Assembly: GCA_013396655.1 (NCBI GenBank)
Contig: WBMV01004160.1
Location: forward strand, 664,746-728,745
Length of the DNA stretch: 64,000 bases
Direction: 5' to 3'
Origin: Campylorhamphus procurvoides
Taxonomy: Eukaryota; Chordata; Aves; Passeriformes; Dendrocolaptidae
The position numbers and the translations under genes were made by a program. The notes under the pieces were generated by a model. It saw nothing but the letters and a program-made list of their open reading frames with translations. It was not told where the DNA came from and did no database searches. Below, piece by piece: positions 1 through 11,789 of the stretch. Numbering within the stretch: the first letter of the stretch is position 1; each line of letters starts with the position of its first letter.

Positions 1-3000
1 TTTATATAGTGATTCTACTGAGCAAGTCCTGGGTACGTGGTAAACTCATATCACCTGCTCTATCGCGGCTGGCCCTACATGCATTCTTAAAACAGAAGAA
101 ATACTGAAGTTTACCATAGGTCCCAACATGTCAAGCTCAACAAAATAACCTGACATATGCTGAAACACTATACTGTGCAGACTATTTAGGCAGCAGCATC
201 CTCACCTGATGTATTAGACTTAGTTAAGCCATATTAACTTCCGTATAAACCTTGGGTCTAGGTCATGTTGTGAAGAAACCTGTACTCTTACAGTATTTAA
301 CACTGTACCCACAAAGGCTTTGTACTGGCACATTTAACCATGGCAATCAGCTTTCTTAGTCCACAAAATACATTAAGGTAAATCATGGAGCAATATACTA
401 CAGGTAGCAAAGTGTAGCAGAATCTAGCTCATTTTAATATATAAACTGACCAAATATAGTATCATTGCAAGTCTGTTCCAAAGCCATTTTAAGAGAGACG
501 GATTTGCTGTGGTACAGCACGTGATAGTTTTTACACTGATGAACATGAGCCACTGCTATTTCTGTGATTCTGTCTCTCAGCAGAAGCTGCAGAGATCACT
601 GCCAAACCATGCTGTTAGCTGATAATCATCAAGCAGCAGCCTGACCTTTTGTGCCTTTCCCCTCCCCCAGGGAGCATCCTGTGCCCCCACGCAAAGAAAC
701 ACAGGAACCCAAAGGACACAAATAACAAAACATCCTTATTGACCACAGAAGAGCAGACATCACCTCACACAGTGATCACCTCAGTTTGATCAGAGCTTCA
801 TGCACCACTTACAGATGCCTAAAGCCAGTGTGTGTCTCTGACCCCCATGCCTCTTCGCAATTACTCAGCAGTACACAGTTCTATCCTGCAATGGTCAAGA
901 GGACAGCACGTATTTGCCCACTTTCCCTGGTTTAGGCTTTTGCCTTTATTGATTATGATCAGCTGTAAAGCCTGTGAATTCCGGGTGCTCCAGGGGTTTT
1001 CTTGACAGCTAACTAAGCCTGAGGCAAACGCAGGCTCATGCAGCTCCAAACAATCCTACCTGGGTTTCTTCCTCCTCCCCCTTCACCATGCACTGCATTT
1101 AATGGTAATTGTTTATGATAAGGAGATTGCAATTAGGAACACGCACTGGCATAAGTGTCCAGTATTTCATATGCCAAGCATGTGCCACCAGCACAGTCAA
1201 AATACCTCCAAAGACTCCTTTAATTTTTTATTATTTTCCTACATGAGATAAAGAATCCCTCCCCCACTATGCACATATACATTTATTCATCTGCAGCTGA
1301 ACTCCACTTTCCTGTGACAGCTGATTCAAATACAGACCAAGTTAGTAATGCTGCACAAACAAAGTTCTTTCCCAATAAGTAGGAGACAAATGCCACAGAA
1401 ACCAGGGCAGCGAACTTTTAAAATGGCAGTCAAGCAGAGAAATTTTGAGCTAAGCATATGGACAAACAGTTAGCCAATGCCTCGTTCCCAAACCAGTGTT
1501 CATCTCTGAAGAGCAGTGTGCTGATCTTTATTTGTTACTGTTGTTTGTGCTGCATAGGATTAAAGGATTTCAGAACATATATAATGTAAGACTACTTGAA
1601 GAATGTAAGTAGATTACAGAGTTCCCTTGCAAGCACACACAACTCCACACAGATGCAGGGAAAACAAGAGTTTTCTCACAGTGTGAAAAGGAGAGATTCA
1701 GATTTGCAAAAGATGGCAGTGGGAATGGTAATTTGAGTCTTATATTAACACTTCCTCTTTAGAAGTTGCTTATTCATTCAAGCTATCAACATGTTGACTC
1801 ATTTCTGTTTGGCTAGAGGTAATAGCTGTACTCTCCCATGCATTCAAGTTTCAACCAAATTAGACTGCAAGTTAGGATTCTTCGCCCCTGGCTGACAGTC
1901 TTACACAGCTGTCAAGACAGCAGAAGGCTTTCTCCAGGTAAATGAGATCTGCATTGCCATGGCACAGTTCTTGCTAAATCCTTTTATCTGATGCTGCCAT
2001 CAATGAGACCCACCAAGGAAGAAATACATGCCATGCCTACAATTATGCATAGTCTGCTAATTGAGTTTCCTTGCAAAACAATGAGCTTCTAGGAAAAAAA
2101 TAAAAAAAGCTTTATGCAACTGACAGAATTAATGCCTTGGCCTTTTGGATTTCACTGCACTTTCAACCACTCCAGTTGTATATTTTACAGGATTTGGAGA
2201 AGAAAAAGGCCTTTTTCTGAGCTACAGGCACTTGTATAAGCATTTTTTGCAGTTTAGATTTATCTGAAAGATGGCTACTCCCCTTCATTAAATAGAGATG
2301 CAATCATCATTTGGAATAAAATGAATTCCATAACAAATTATCTGGCAGTTATAATCTTAAAGTTTTGTCATTCTACCTGACTAAATGGAGGTCAATAAGC
2401 AGGTCCGTCTAAGAACCTCAAAGGCAGACTATGCATTTCCCAGCCTTTATCCATCAACCTACTCCATGTCATATAGAGCAGCCTAATCTAGAGTCTAGAA
2501 ATGCAAAGACACCTTTTAAAATCAAGAGGGTTTTGATAGTTCAAGTCCCCAGTATACAGAGAAAGAGCCCTGTAAAAGTTCTGGACAGCAATGCACAGTC
2601 TTCATGCCATGTCTGTAATAGCAGGTGAGCACACTTCTGTACATTATCATCTTCCCAGATCTATCCCCAGCAGGGAGACACGACAGAAGAAAAGAATTTG
2701 CAGTGAAACTTCAGACAATATGTTGTAGTAGCCAAGCAACTGGTTTTCAGATGACTTTTCATCATGCATGTGTTTGGAAAAATGCTGAAGCAGAACAAAC
2801 ATACGAGGAATAAATTCCTTAATTTCACAATGATTACTTTTTTCCTCTAGCAATGTTATTTAATTCATCAACTAGTTAGTGTGCTCCAATAAAATGTTCA
2901 TTTTCAGGATAGTAGAAAATGTATGCCCTCGTTGAAGTTTATGAAAAGTACCATATTTTTAATTTGCTTACATACAGTTCAAAACAGCAGGAGAAGTGTA

Positions 3001-3010
3001 TGAAACTTAC
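1..3010. other. Non-coding stretch, no gene supported
   Basis: This stretch is AT-rich unique-looking DNA with stop codons frequent in all frames. The few open frames are under 70 codons and overlap one another on opposite strands. I saw no recognisable repeat family, CpG-rich promoter or RNA gene. It could be intergenic or intronic. Confidence 0.6.
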
Positions 3011-3208
3011 ATAGTCATAACAGCTGCTGTCATCAAAATTTCTCTCCTGTCTGCACAGAGGGCATTTGCTCGAAGCAAATGAAGCTGATTGATCATCCTG
3101 CAGTGCAGGGTCTGAGAACCAGATTACATCTGTTGAAATACTCTGTTTTGGGGAAGATTGAAGTGCACGAGGCACAGATTCACTCCTCTTAATTTCAGAC
3201 TCTTTAAA
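3011..3208 (-). CDS. Candidate internal coding exon, cysteine-containing
   Basis: On the minus strand a 198-bp open frame (66 codons, phase 0 at both ends) ends in TAT directly followed by a strong splice donor, GTAAGT, at 3010-3005. At the other end a cttag precedes the first codon TTT at 3208, but the polypyrimidine tract there is poor, so the acceptor is the weak point. An in-frame TAG lies immediately upstream of the proposed start, so the frame only makes sense as a spliced exon. The peptide is serine- and acid-rich and then carries a C-x2-C pair (KCPLCRQE) followed by DDSSCYDY. Two cysteines spaced this way recall half of a zinc-binding knuckle, but no partner pair is visible within the exon. 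The product is not recognised. It could be a real exon of a gene extending outside the window, a lncRNA exon or chance. Confidence 0.3.
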
Positions 3209-3995
3209 CTAAGCATCTAATGATGCTTATCAGCTTTTGTTAATTTTCCCACAATTTTTGCTAAGCAAGGAAAATGCCAGAAAGCCATTTTGACCTTATG
3301 TTAGCTGGCTTCATCTTCTAGAGGTACTTGTGTTCTGCCATAACAAGGTCTTTAATTTAGACATTTTGTGTTTGGAAAGGCATCTAACATCAGGAAATAA
3401 GAAGAATGAAACTGGTCTACATTCAACTCATGTTAAAATAATAGAAAACCTCTTCTTCCAGTATTTCTTTCCTCCTGTGTAGATCAGTAAAGAATGATTT
3501 ACTACATGTCATACAGTCTTCTGCCTCTGTGTTTCCATGGACTTCCAAGGCATTAACAGTAATTGTCCCTCACTTCAGAGCGGAGCTGTGGTTTCCTGCT
3601 TCTCTCTCAGCTCAGAAAACAGCTCTACCAATCCAGATCTTACAGCAGATTTTTTGATCTAATGGGTCAATACAGGTTTGCCTTCATTAGGAAAAAAAAT
3701 CAATGCTAGTTGTGATGATAAGTAATGTCTAAGGCAAGATAAACAGCATTAAATAATAGAAGCAACCCTAATATTTAGGTTGCTCTTCAATTATGAAAGA
3801 TTATGACCTTTTCCTGAGACACCTTTGCAATAGAAGCCTTTGCTGCAGATCTTTGAAATTCAACAGAGAAACCCTTGAGCTAAAAACCTTGTTTCCGCTT
3901 TGTCTTATGAAATTCCACTCGATTTTTGCTGCAATCTCAACTTCTGTTTATTTAAAAAAAAAAAACACATTTGTTTCTTTCCCTTGGACTCCCCA

Positions 3996-4768
3996 GAATA
4001 TAAGAACAGCTGCACTAAGTCAGACAAAACGTTCATCTAGCTGAGTTTCCTGCCTCCCTGACACTGGTCGGTAGCAGATGTTTAGGAAGAACATGTAAAA
4101 TATAGGGCATACACACTATGACATTCCCCAGTAAACCTCCCAGCTTCTGACAGTCAGCAGTTTAGGGGCTGAGTCTAATTTAAAGCCCACCATATGCTAT
4201 ATATAATTAGATGGTATATTCTCTAAGTGCATTACTTTGCATCTATCAATGTGAATTTTGTCTGCCCAGTCATTCAGTATTATCAGATCATCCTGCAGGT
4301 CTTTAGACCCTGTTTTATTTTTTTTAAGACTCTGAACAACGTTGTATCATTGTCAGTTCTTGTCAAGTCATATTTCATCCTTTTCCCACACTATTTAGTA
4401 ATACCTTCAGTGGCACAAATTCTGGAACAACTTTATGGACACTAAGCCACTAATTCCATGCCATTCTAAAAAGTGACCATTTATGGTTAATCTTAACTTT
4501 CTTGATAATTTTCGTCCCGCTTTATTTCTCTAAGAAGCTTTCTTAAGTGCTGCTGGAAAAGTTGGTATTTTTTATTCTTCATAGACAATATCATCCAAAA
4601 CAACCCTATCCACATGATCCTTTACTGCTTCAAAGAATTCAAAGGGATTTGTGGGGAGACAATTTTTCAAAAGCTGTGGTGGCTTTTTCCCACTAAATCA
4701 GTGTGTGTGCTGATTCTCAGTTTTATTATTGTTTAGAGCAGATTTCCTAGTACAAAAACCATACAATT
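3996..4768 (-). mobile_element. Ancient CR1 LINE fragment (3' UTR plus reverse-transcriptase remnant)
   Basis: Read on the plus strand this begins with 'agaatataagaacagctg', then a 'gtcag-caaa-gttcatctagc' block, which matches the reverse complement of the 3' end of old amniote CR1 elements as I remember them from turtle and crocodile genomes. From about 4225 onward the order of blocks matches the antisense of the CR1 reverse-transcriptase region. Around 4230-4275 is the antisense of a DWADK-like segment. Around 4470-4765 is the antisense of the part upstream of the YADD-type motif. Stops and indels are numerous, so the copy is dead. The 3' end of the element is at the left. There is an apparent internal deletion between the 3' UTR part and the coding-derived part near 4150-4220. 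High divergence suggests an insertion that predates birds. Identification is by memory of the consensus; RepeatMasker would settle it. Confidence 0.75.
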
Positions 4769-4893
4769 ACTCAAAACTCTCTGAAATTCATTTTTAGACA
4801 CTGCTGCCATGTTTGCACTCGTTATCCGAGCTCCTTTAGAGGTTGTGTGTGATCAGGTATGGCAATTTGCTACCACTCTTAGTATCACTCTTT

Positions 4894-4920
4894 TCACTAT
4901 GGAACAGTGTTCCATAGTGA
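4894..4920. repeat. 27-bp perfect palindrome (13-bp arms, 1-nt loop)
   Basis: The left arm tcactatggaaca is followed by a single g and then its exact reverse complement tgttccatagtga. It lies about 125 bp past the right boundary of the old CR1 copy. Such a perfect short inverted repeat could extrude as a cruciform, be a binding site for a dimeric protein, or be a sequencing or replication-slippage product. No function can be assigned. Confidence 0.9.
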
Positions 4921-4999
4921 CACATTCCTGTTAATACATGATTTTCAGATATTTGCTCCAAGATATACTGCATAAAAGGATTCCCTTGTATGTGAACAG

Positions 5000-7330
5000 T
5001 CCTATTCTCCTCTAGCCCACAGGGAGCAAGGTTCTGGGCTGCCCACATGCCTCCACCTGAGGATTTCTTGAAGTAGAATAAAGCAGTGGCTAGGCTGTGC
5101 CCTGTGAACTTCTATGATCTATCTCACTTCCAAAGTTACCACTGGGGACCAATTTAGGAACACTAAACTCTGAAGGGTATTTAAAAGCTATTTAATGTCA
5201 TTCTGAAATACACACTCTGTGATTTTAAAGTCAATTGCAAATTAAACACAACTTTTTCAAATTCTGCCTAATTAGGGGATCAAAAACCAGGGATGTTCCC
5301 TAAGCTACAAATAATGATCCTAGAATAGCAGCTGCTACTTATAGCCTTTTCCCAATGCAAAATGGCTCCAGTCATTTGATTCAAGAAATACCTGCACAAA
5401 TATTTGTGTTCAAAAGCAGCTGGAGGGTGAATGCATCTTTGGCTTGAGCATGGCCAGACTGTTTAATTCTGCTGTCTGATCAGTCTGTAAAGTACCATCA
5501 ATTCGAGCTTTTTCACTCATACAGCCTCTGGACACTCATAAGGCGTGTGCCAAACAAAAGGACTCCCTTTGGCATTTCTTGTAGGGGACAGGAGACTTGA
5601 GTGTAAGAACTAAAGGGGATATTTTATTCAGACTATTGAATATAATTCTCCTTAGCTCTTTCATATCTAGACCAAACAACACAGACTACACTGTAACTAG
5701 TGAGCTGATGTTTGCTCTTCACCTTAATGTGTTAGCTTTTCAAAGCTGATTTCATGCATGTGGATGACCCTGAAACAAGCAAAAAAAAATAAATTATAAT
5801 TTAGACTCATGTCAGAAAGTCCTATTAAAATTTTTAGTCTTTCATTTAACATTTTCAGCTTCCTATATATCCTCATATTGAAAAGCATTTCTGCAGGCAG
5901 AAATTGCCTAGGCAAAGCTGGCTGTTTCAGGAAGTCAATAGGGATACAAAGGGGCTGAAACTCTTGATTTAAGCAACGTATGATTATTTTTGGCAACTAA
6001 AAAAATCAAATTATGCTTTTTGACAGAAATAGGAGCAGTGGGGACAGGCTTTAAATTAAGAAGATAAACACCCATATGTGCCACATCTCACATGTACAAC
6101 ACAATGCATTACCCTGAGAAATCTACAAAAATAAGTAACTATTGAATTTATAAAGTCTAAAAGTTCAAAATAGGAATCGGGCACCTATTTACTAAAGTGT
6201 CAGCAAAGTGAATAACACAGTACTTCAGCACCTTCAGTCTGCAAGCACACTGAAAACTACATCAGTCCTTGCAACATTAAGCTCTGAGTATACACAGTTT
6301 GCAACCAAGTCCTGGGTTTTGCTCAGCTAACACGTCTAACCCAGATCCTCAGTCTTTGATCACACCTATCAGATACAGACTTTGTACAGTAAATACAGAG
6401 GTAGTTATGAATTTTTATTCCACACCAGTGTTATTAGGGCATTCAGCAGAAAAATATAACGTCAATCTAGTCCTTGTTCTAAATCAGATAAAACTTCAAA
6501 AACCTCTGTCCCTTTACAGGTGGAGGATGATGGCAGTGCTTAGACACAGACGGGCAAGAGAAGAGACACACCTTTTTCTGTTGTTGAGGAGTCCTTAAAT
6601 TCACCAGAGGGATGTAGATAGATAAAATTGCAATCTGGCAAGGGCATAGCAAAAATATCCACAGGTTCTGAAAGACACTTGGTAGCTAATTAGTGCACTG
6701 TAAAATTATTATTTTTATTTATTTATTTATTCTGTTAGGAGATATTATTTCAGTGTTTCATTTCACCATCTTTACCTGACTATGGAAAGAAATCTAAATC
6801 ACATAATTCTACATCTATAGTCTCTGAGATAGCCACATGGCACAAATTATTTTTCCAGTCCAATTTCAGCTGTGTGCAAAAGAAAAAAGGAAGGGACAGC
6901 AAAAACTGCATCATTTCTGATCCTGGTTTGGGTGAGGAAGAAAGATAAGCATTTTCACCTAAAATAAAAAAGATTTTTTTTCTCAAAATATTAATCAATT
7001 AAATACAATTGTCTGAATTAGTTGCTGAAGCTCCTAAACTTTTATCAACATTATAAATTTATCTGAGTATACAGCATAAAAATAACAGTCAGAAATGTTC
7101 TTACTCTAAATCATGACCTGCTCTGAAACTGTTATGTTTATATAAGTTGCAAGTGTAAAAATACTGGGTTGCTGGAAGTTTTGACAAAAGTTTTGCTGAC
7201 AATTTATGTTACCATTCACTGTGCTTAACTATTTGAGAAATTGATTCAGCAACAAAAATCAATGACCAATACATGAGCAGTCAGCCCCTGCAATATCTCC
7301 TACTCCCTTAAGAAACATTTTGTGGACTTA
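5000..7330. other. Non-coding stretch, no gene supported
   Basis: Unique AT-rich sequence. Short frames such as those near 5724-5996 and 6299-6598 lack splice context or domains. An ATTT microsatellite sits at about 6706-6733. I see nothing else interpretable. Confidence 0.6.
6706..6733. repeat. (ATTT)n microsatellite
   Basis: A run of attattttt followed by several atttatttatt units. Simple-sequence DNA, probably polymorphic in length. Confidence 0.8.
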
Positions 7331-7339
7331 TGTATTAAA

Positions 7340-7560
7340 CAGACACCCAACCCACCACTCCTATGCCAAGCCCCTCCTGTGCCAAACCCCCAGATTGGCC
7401 ACATTGCTGTTACATTGCCCTGGGCTGGACACCTCTGTGGCTGATGCCCAGTGAAGCATCACCAGCACCCATCACTGTGTCCGAGCCCACAGGCCCCACC
7501 ACTGGGTGGCACAGCTCCAGTTCCTGCTCCCTTCCAGGTCCACCAACATTGACCACATAG
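7340..7560. other. C-rich compositional outlier, no gene assigned
   Basis: About 220 bp with long C-rich strings (acacccaacccaccactcc, aagcccctcctgtgcc, aaacccccag) and clearly higher GC than its flanks. Plus- and minus-strand frames are both open for about 65 codons, which reflects the scarcity of A/T-rich stop codons rather than coding evidence. The repeated 'atgccaagccc / gtgccaaaccc' and 'ccca' blocks suggest local duplication. It could be a decayed repeat, a lncRNA exon or a GC-biased spot. Confidence 0.45.
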
Positions 7561-7659
7561 CATCAGATAGAAGCTAGCTGAAACATAGGTGCATTGCCTC
7601 TCCTTGGCATTTTCTAAGGGCTGCTTTGGGCTACTCACAACTCCTTTAAGACCCACACT

Positions 7660-9730
7660 GAGTCACACACTCCTCCTTGGACAGACATGAGTATATGAGG
7701 GATGGACATACCTAATTAGGAGCTGGAATTCATACAGCACAGCAACAGACACATTACAAGATGTCCAAGCTTAAACATATAGCTTAGAGTCAAAATTTTA
7801 GAGTAATTTTATCAGGCTTTACATGTCACATCTCTTTGATATTCAATATACAATAATTGGATTATCTAGTAGCTTAAACAGGTGGCACTGCACAACTGCA
7901 CAGTTCTTCAAAATCACTTCGGAGCCTCAAGGCTAGAACAGATTCCACTCAACTCCACTCACCTTTCAGTAAAATACAAGTTGCTGAAACACAATTATGC
8001 AGCAAGTTCAGAGGAGCTACAATATGTGTTAATGTGTACTCGATCCACTGACCTTCCCTTAAGCTTAGCCCCTAAAAAATAAATACTAAAGAATTATTTA
8101 CACTTTTTTCAGATCACTGAAGAGAAAAACCTAAATATTCATATAGTCCATCTTCATTTTCCAAGGTATAATTCCAATATTCATTTTCATTGCTTCTTTA
8201 ATGTTGGCAAGGAGAAATTAATTGCATTAATTCCTTAATTCTTCAATGAAGGAATCTAGCTTTGATTTTAAGATATGGCAGTTTCCTAATTAATTTTATT
8301 TGAGAACTTACTTTCTTCCCTGAAAACAAACTTTAGGCAAGGTTGTATGTAACCACATATTTTGTCTTTGTTTGGAATCCTTATAGCACTATTTATTTTT
8401 TTAGCACTTTCAAAGTAATTAATGAAGTCAAAAAGTCTCTCGTAACATCCACTTTCATGAAACTTCATGCCAGTAGTGTACCTCTCCCTGGATAAACATA
8501 GCAATATTCTATACAACTGCACAAATGTTAAAATAAAGTCAGGTAGAAAAACCTGGCTTTTTGCCAATTTCAAACAGCACAGAAATATGTTATTCTCATG
8601 CACTCCAGGTTTACAAATTTTGCTGTGAGCAAAACATATTTTTGCTGCATCCTTCCCTAAGTAATTTTCCCAGGGTAGAATATGATTCTTCCTTGAAGAA
8701 TTTTGCTTTGCAAAAAGAAACTGCTAGAACTCTTTTTCTTATTAAAAGCAGTTTTGTGGAGTACATTACAATGAAACACCCTCTCCTAACCACCTAATTA
8801 TTCCAGCATCTATAGAAATCAGAGACAGGTAGTGGCAAAGTAACAGTTCTAAATTCTTCCCTAAAGGTTTCTTTTCACTGCACTTCCCCAGCCTGCTGAA
8901 GCTCATGCTAGCCAAGTTGCTCAGAGACATTCACCTGAGGATGCCAGAAGATTCTTCATTTTAGACTAGGAGTGAACAAAATATCATTCTTTTTGGTGAG
9001 ATATAATATTCTCAAACCATCTTTCTCAAGGAAAAGATATTTACCAGCATAACACAGTCCAAATTATTATATTATTCTTTAGCAACACTGAATCAAGATG
9101 GGTCTGGGAAAAGAGAAATAAAAAACCTTCCGTCTCTCAACTGCAACAAGGGCACCTTCTGGAGCAACTCAGTTGTATGTCATTCCTTATACAAAATAAG
9201 GAGGAGATGCTTTTTTCAATCCTAAGTGAATGACATGAGAAAAGACCCTCATGCTGCTGAGGGATGTCTATATTGCAGGTCGTGTAGCTATCTTCAAACC
9301 AGCTAGATAATATAATCCCAGTAGCACAGAGCTCAACATGGGCAACAAAAGGCCATGAAACAGAAGTATAAGAAATAAAGTAAATATTCAATAATTAGCC
9401 CAGAGTTCTTGTAGCTGTTATGGTCAAAGTTCTACTGAGCCTTAGGCTAAGTTGTTTAAAGCTGCTAAGGAATGTCTTAATTTATAGGCCAAATCCTTAG
9501 CATTCCTCAAAAGCTCTTTTTCCTTTCTGTTCCCATCCAGCCTTACTGGATGCAGGTCCAAAAAGACACTGCTGATTTATTTTTTGGATGAAGTTAGCAA
9601 AATCAGGTATGTTCAGTAGCCAGATTCATTCTCTATAGCTCTTTCATTCCATGCCAGTGAGGAAGCTTTTTTATTCCCTGGCTGGCGTGCTATAAGGTTT
9701 GCTTTCTTTGCTTTTTTTGTTTAGATTATA
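7660..9730. other. Non-coding stretch, no gene supported
   Basis: Unique AT-rich DNA. The open frames near 8286-8603 (minus) and 8561-8797 (plus) overlap on opposite strands and show no domain or conserved-looking codon bias. No repeat family was recognised. Confidence 0.6.
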
Positions 9731-9740
9731 CAAATTAAAT

Positions 9741-9773
9741 GCAATTAGATCTCACACTTGTGATCTAAATTGC
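9741..9773. repeat. Imperfect inverted repeat (hairpin-forming)
   Basis: gcaattagatctcaca and tgtgatctaaattgc are reverse complements of each other except for single-base indels in the stem. They face each other across a very short loop. Too short for a typical microRNA precursor; no function is evident. Confidence 0.7.
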
Positions 9774-9779
9774 TCCCCA

Positions 9780-11700
9780 ATATGTCATTTTGCTGAGTAT
9801 AACGCACTTTACAGATGTAGAGAGAGTAGAGAGTGAAAGGGGTCACCTTTCTCTGTTATAACTGTTATGGAAGCTGGACTAAGTAAAGCATTGGCTTAAG
9901 CTGTTATAATAAATAAGGTGTTTTTCTATGCAGTCCTCGGTACATACGCTTAACAACCTAACACAGGAGATGTAAATAAAATGTGTAAAAAGTAGTTCTC
10001 AGCAGAGCCAAGATGATAAGCCTGCTGCATTAAACAAAAAATAAAATCAATGACTTTTTCCCAAGTGGTCACTGAAAAATAGGACATGTCAAAGCATTTC
10101 ATTGCATGAATAAACATAAGGAAAATGAGGTTAAAAGAAGAATTGAGACTCCAAAGCTAACATTGACTCCTGGCTGTCACAAAAACAGTCAGTGCTGGCA
10201 TAGGAGCATGGAACTGCCAGAAGAGAGCTGAAAGCTGAGCTGTGTTTTCTGCTTGTGCACTGGTCTCACAGTCCTGGGAGTGTGTGCTTAGGTTATTGTA
10301 TATCCTCTTTGTGAGTTGTAAACCTTCTATGGGTTAGTTTTACCTATTCTAGCTCCAACACAATATTTCAAAGGCTTCGTCTCAGGTCAACACAGCAAAA
10401 TATGTCTGTGCACTCACAAATATGATGGCTTTTTATCTTAAATTTAACCTGAGGCCACCAGAAAAGCAGGCATGCATCTATACTGTTAGACTGGCAAGGT
10501 TATAAGGTAGAGACCATAATCAACTTACACACTCTGAACAGGCAGAGTGGGATATTTAACCCATGCTCCTTGGTGGGTTACACAAGCCCCACTGGCTTCA
10601 GCCTAACTCTGCACTTAACCTAGGCAGGCCCACACAAACATGCAATAGTATCAGAGCTAAAGTTCAAAACTTGTGACTGACAAAGACTTTTTTTCTCTTA
10701 AACCAGACATGCCTTATATGCATATTGAATGCCAGAAACTAATCCTTTAAAAGACTGTTGCCGAAAATTTCATAGACGAATATACTTTGGAAACTAGACA
10801 CACACTTTACATGTGTCTGTGAACTTTCCCCTGCTGAAAAAAAAAATCATGCCTTCCAGCTATTTCAGAAATGAAAATACCCCACGCAGGTTATAATAAA
10901 ACATATGAAAGTATATAAAATATATACATGGTCAAATGCAAAGTCTAATCTCAAATGTAGCATTGAGATTGCTCAATCAACCATACAGATGAGGAAATTT
11001 CAAAAGTTAATGGTCCATGGTCTTCTCTCCATTGAAACTATTTTGCATTCCCAGAACTCACTGACATAGAAACACATGAAGCATTTCCATTAATTTTAAT
11101 TTCTTAATGTTTGTGTTACTTAATTCCTGGTTGAGACTAGTAGAAGATTCTATCTGGGCAAGTTAATTTCATGACAAAACTGAGTTAATTTCAATCTGGG
11201 TGTATAATCTTTGCATGAGAAACCTGAAATCAAAACCAAGTGGTCCAAAAATCAATTAAGTAAAAAGCTCAAGAATTCAGTTAATTTCCTATCTCTCCTA
11301 TGGATTCCCAGGCAACCTTTGGTAAATCACTTAAATCTCCATGCAATATTAATTCATAACAATATTAGTATATTTAATATAGGATAACTTAATTTCAGCA
11401 CAAGCTACTTTATTTTCTTCTGCAGGAACAGTGAAATTAGCCAAGTTTGAAGTTGGCACCAGTCACACTTTTTAATTCATTTGAACATGTATTTTGAAAT
11501 TGTATCAAAAGGAGCATATCTTTCTCACACTGTCATAACATAAGTAGCCCCTATAATGTTTTACGAAAATTCAAAACAGACTCACATGGAAAATATCAAC
11601 TTGAAAGGACTTTTAGAAAGGCAAGGCTGACTTAAATAGGATTAGAACTTAAGCTTGAATACATGAAGGAAATTTGGACAATTATCCCATTGACTCCTCT
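9780..11700. other. Non-coding stretch, no gene supported
   Basis: AT-rich unique sequence with no open frame above 60 codons. A weak MIR-like core is the only recognisable element. Confidence 0.6.
11308..11347 (+). mobile_element. Possible MIR SINE core remnant
   Basis: The string 'caacctttggtaaatcactt' followed by 'aaatctccatgc' resembles the MIR core 'gaccttgggcaagtcactta-acctctctgtgc'. Only about 40 bp align by eye, so this is tentative. Confidence 0.3.
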
Positions 11701-11708
11701 GTTGCCAG

Positions 11709-11778
11709 GATGTCACCCAACACTTGTACCATGGTAGCTGTGACTGCTACATTGCACAGTCATCAGGAAGAAATGCAC
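11709..11778 (+). other. Candidate 70-bp cassette exon
   Basis: A pyrimidine-rich acceptor (cccattgactcctctgttgccag, ending 11708) and a good donor core (gtaagtt from 11779) bracket 70 bp that is open in two frames. One frame gives a short Cys/His-containing peptide (HLYHGSCDCYIAQ). The last exon bases are CAC rather than the usual AG, which weakens the donor. The flanks are very AT-rich. It might be an alternative exon of a large gene, a lncRNA exon or a pseudo-exon. The product is not recognised. Confidence 0.25.
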
Positions 11779-11789
11779 GTAAGTTTCCT

